DNA from: Vicinamibacterales bacterium
GTDB lineage: Bacteria > Acidobacteriota > Vicinamibacteria > Vicinamibacterales > UBA2999
Direction: 5' to 3'
Assembly: GCA_041394705.1 (NCBI GenBank)
Contig: JAWKHS010000014.1
Span: forward strand, 105,830-169,829
Length of the DNA stretch: 64,000 nt
Positions 63,807 to 64,000 of the stretch are shown piece after piece. Position numbers and translations under genes: made by a program. Numbering within the stretch: the stretch's first letter is position 1; each line of letters opens with the position of its first letter. Below the pieces are notes generated by a model. The model was not told where the DNA came from. It did no database searches and saw only the letters and a list, made by a program, of their open reading frames with translations.

Positions 63807-64000
63807 ATGATCACGGTCACGCTCCCCGACGGCTCCAGCCGGCAGGTCGCGGAGGGCACGACGCCCGCCGCGATCGCCGCCGACATCTCGCCGCGCCTCG
63901 CCAAGGCCGCCCTCGCGGCGGTGGTGGACGATGCCCTCGTCGACCTCACGTATCCCCTCACCCGCGACGCGCGGGTGCGCCTGGTGACCGACCAGAGCCC
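63807..64000 (+). CDS. thrS: Threonyl-tRNA synthetase, N-terminal fragment
   Basis: Only the first 64 codons are in the window. MITVTLPDGSSRQV and AAIAADISPRLAKAALAAVVDDALVDL form the TGS domain that opens ThrRS. The catalytic and anticodon domains lie beyond the end. tRNA-Val precedes it by 133 bp with nothing else coding between. Confidence 0.9.
   Translation, partial: MITVTLPDGSSRQVAEGTTPAAIAADISPRLAKAALAAVVDDALVDLTYPLTRDARVRLVTDQS

Overview
This is ordinary chromosomal DNA, very GC-rich and densely coding, from a Gram-negative bacterium. It carries lipid A genes (lpxD, lpxB), a TolC/RND/adaptor efflux set, an EnvC-type murein hydrolase activator, lipoproteins with clear lipoboxes and several secreted peptidases. 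The protein repertoire suggests Acidobacteriota, possibly class Vicinamibacteria: M56-TonB fusion, S9, M16, M20 and M49-like peptidases, an omega-like small protein beside gatCA, and matrixin plus carboxypeptidase-regulatory domains. This is an inference from gene content and composition, not a measured phylogeny. I see no prophage, transposase, integron, CRISPR array or plasmid function.

Layout. 2-3056 (+): 3' end of an M56/TonB sensor-type protein, an FMN-binding glutamate synthase-like oxidoreductase and a small Cys protein. 3084-6072 (-): typA and a zinc alcohol dehydrogenase. 6225-8347 (+): FmdB-type zinc ribbon, cytochrome c, a small exported protein, a tandem universal stress protein. 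8369-10669 (-): M49-like lipoprotein peptidase and YqgE. 10754-12811 (+): S9 oligopeptidase. 12835-33284 (-) is a 20-kb run on one strand: queG, acnA, then a seven-gene operon (secreted protein, matrixin, beta-barrel protein, osmoprotectant-type ABC ATPase, binding protein-permease fusion, M20 peptidase, class A beta-lactamase-like hydrolase), then lpxB, an M16 active/inactive pair, lpxD, a membrane-associated protein, an S1/P1-like nuclease or phospholipase, a YdjM-type membrane protein and fadD. 33396-36754 (+): a GDSL lipoprotein and type III glutamine synthetase. 36917-41840: two large membrane proteins in divergent orientation, an FKBP lipoprotein, an unknown protein. 41888-47450 (-): tolC-RND-adaptor efflux operon. 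47582-49356 (+): gatC-gatA. 49364-52844 (-): small membrane protein, omega-like protein, PF04020-type membrane protein, hsp20, dnaK. 53129-58673 (+): hsp20, YmdB-type phosphodiesterase, xseA, xseB, ispA, tlyA, nadK, followed by dinB. 59256-61106 (-): mltG, ruvX and a small membrane protein. 61134-64000 (+): envC, an S41-like protein, tRNA-Val(GAC) and the start of thrS.

Two features of gene expression stand out. First, neighbouring genes on a strand are very often joined by ATGA, GTGA or TGATG overlaps, so translational coupling is widespread. Second, many transcription-unit heads have a TANNNT hexamer 6-7 nt before the start codon and no useful Shine-Dalgarno sequence. This is the geometry of leaderless mRNAs, and it fixes several start codons (ruvX at a GTG, the nuclease at its second ATG, fmdB, yqgE, the S9 peptidase). 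dnaK, glnN and tRNA-Val have more conventional promoters with leaders.

Nothing here is clearly a new system. The most unusual items are the leaderless-promoter pattern, the seven-gene operon with a binding protein-first ABC fusion, an S41 homologue that seems to have lost its catalytic Ser and Lys, and the dnaK/hsp20 control region.
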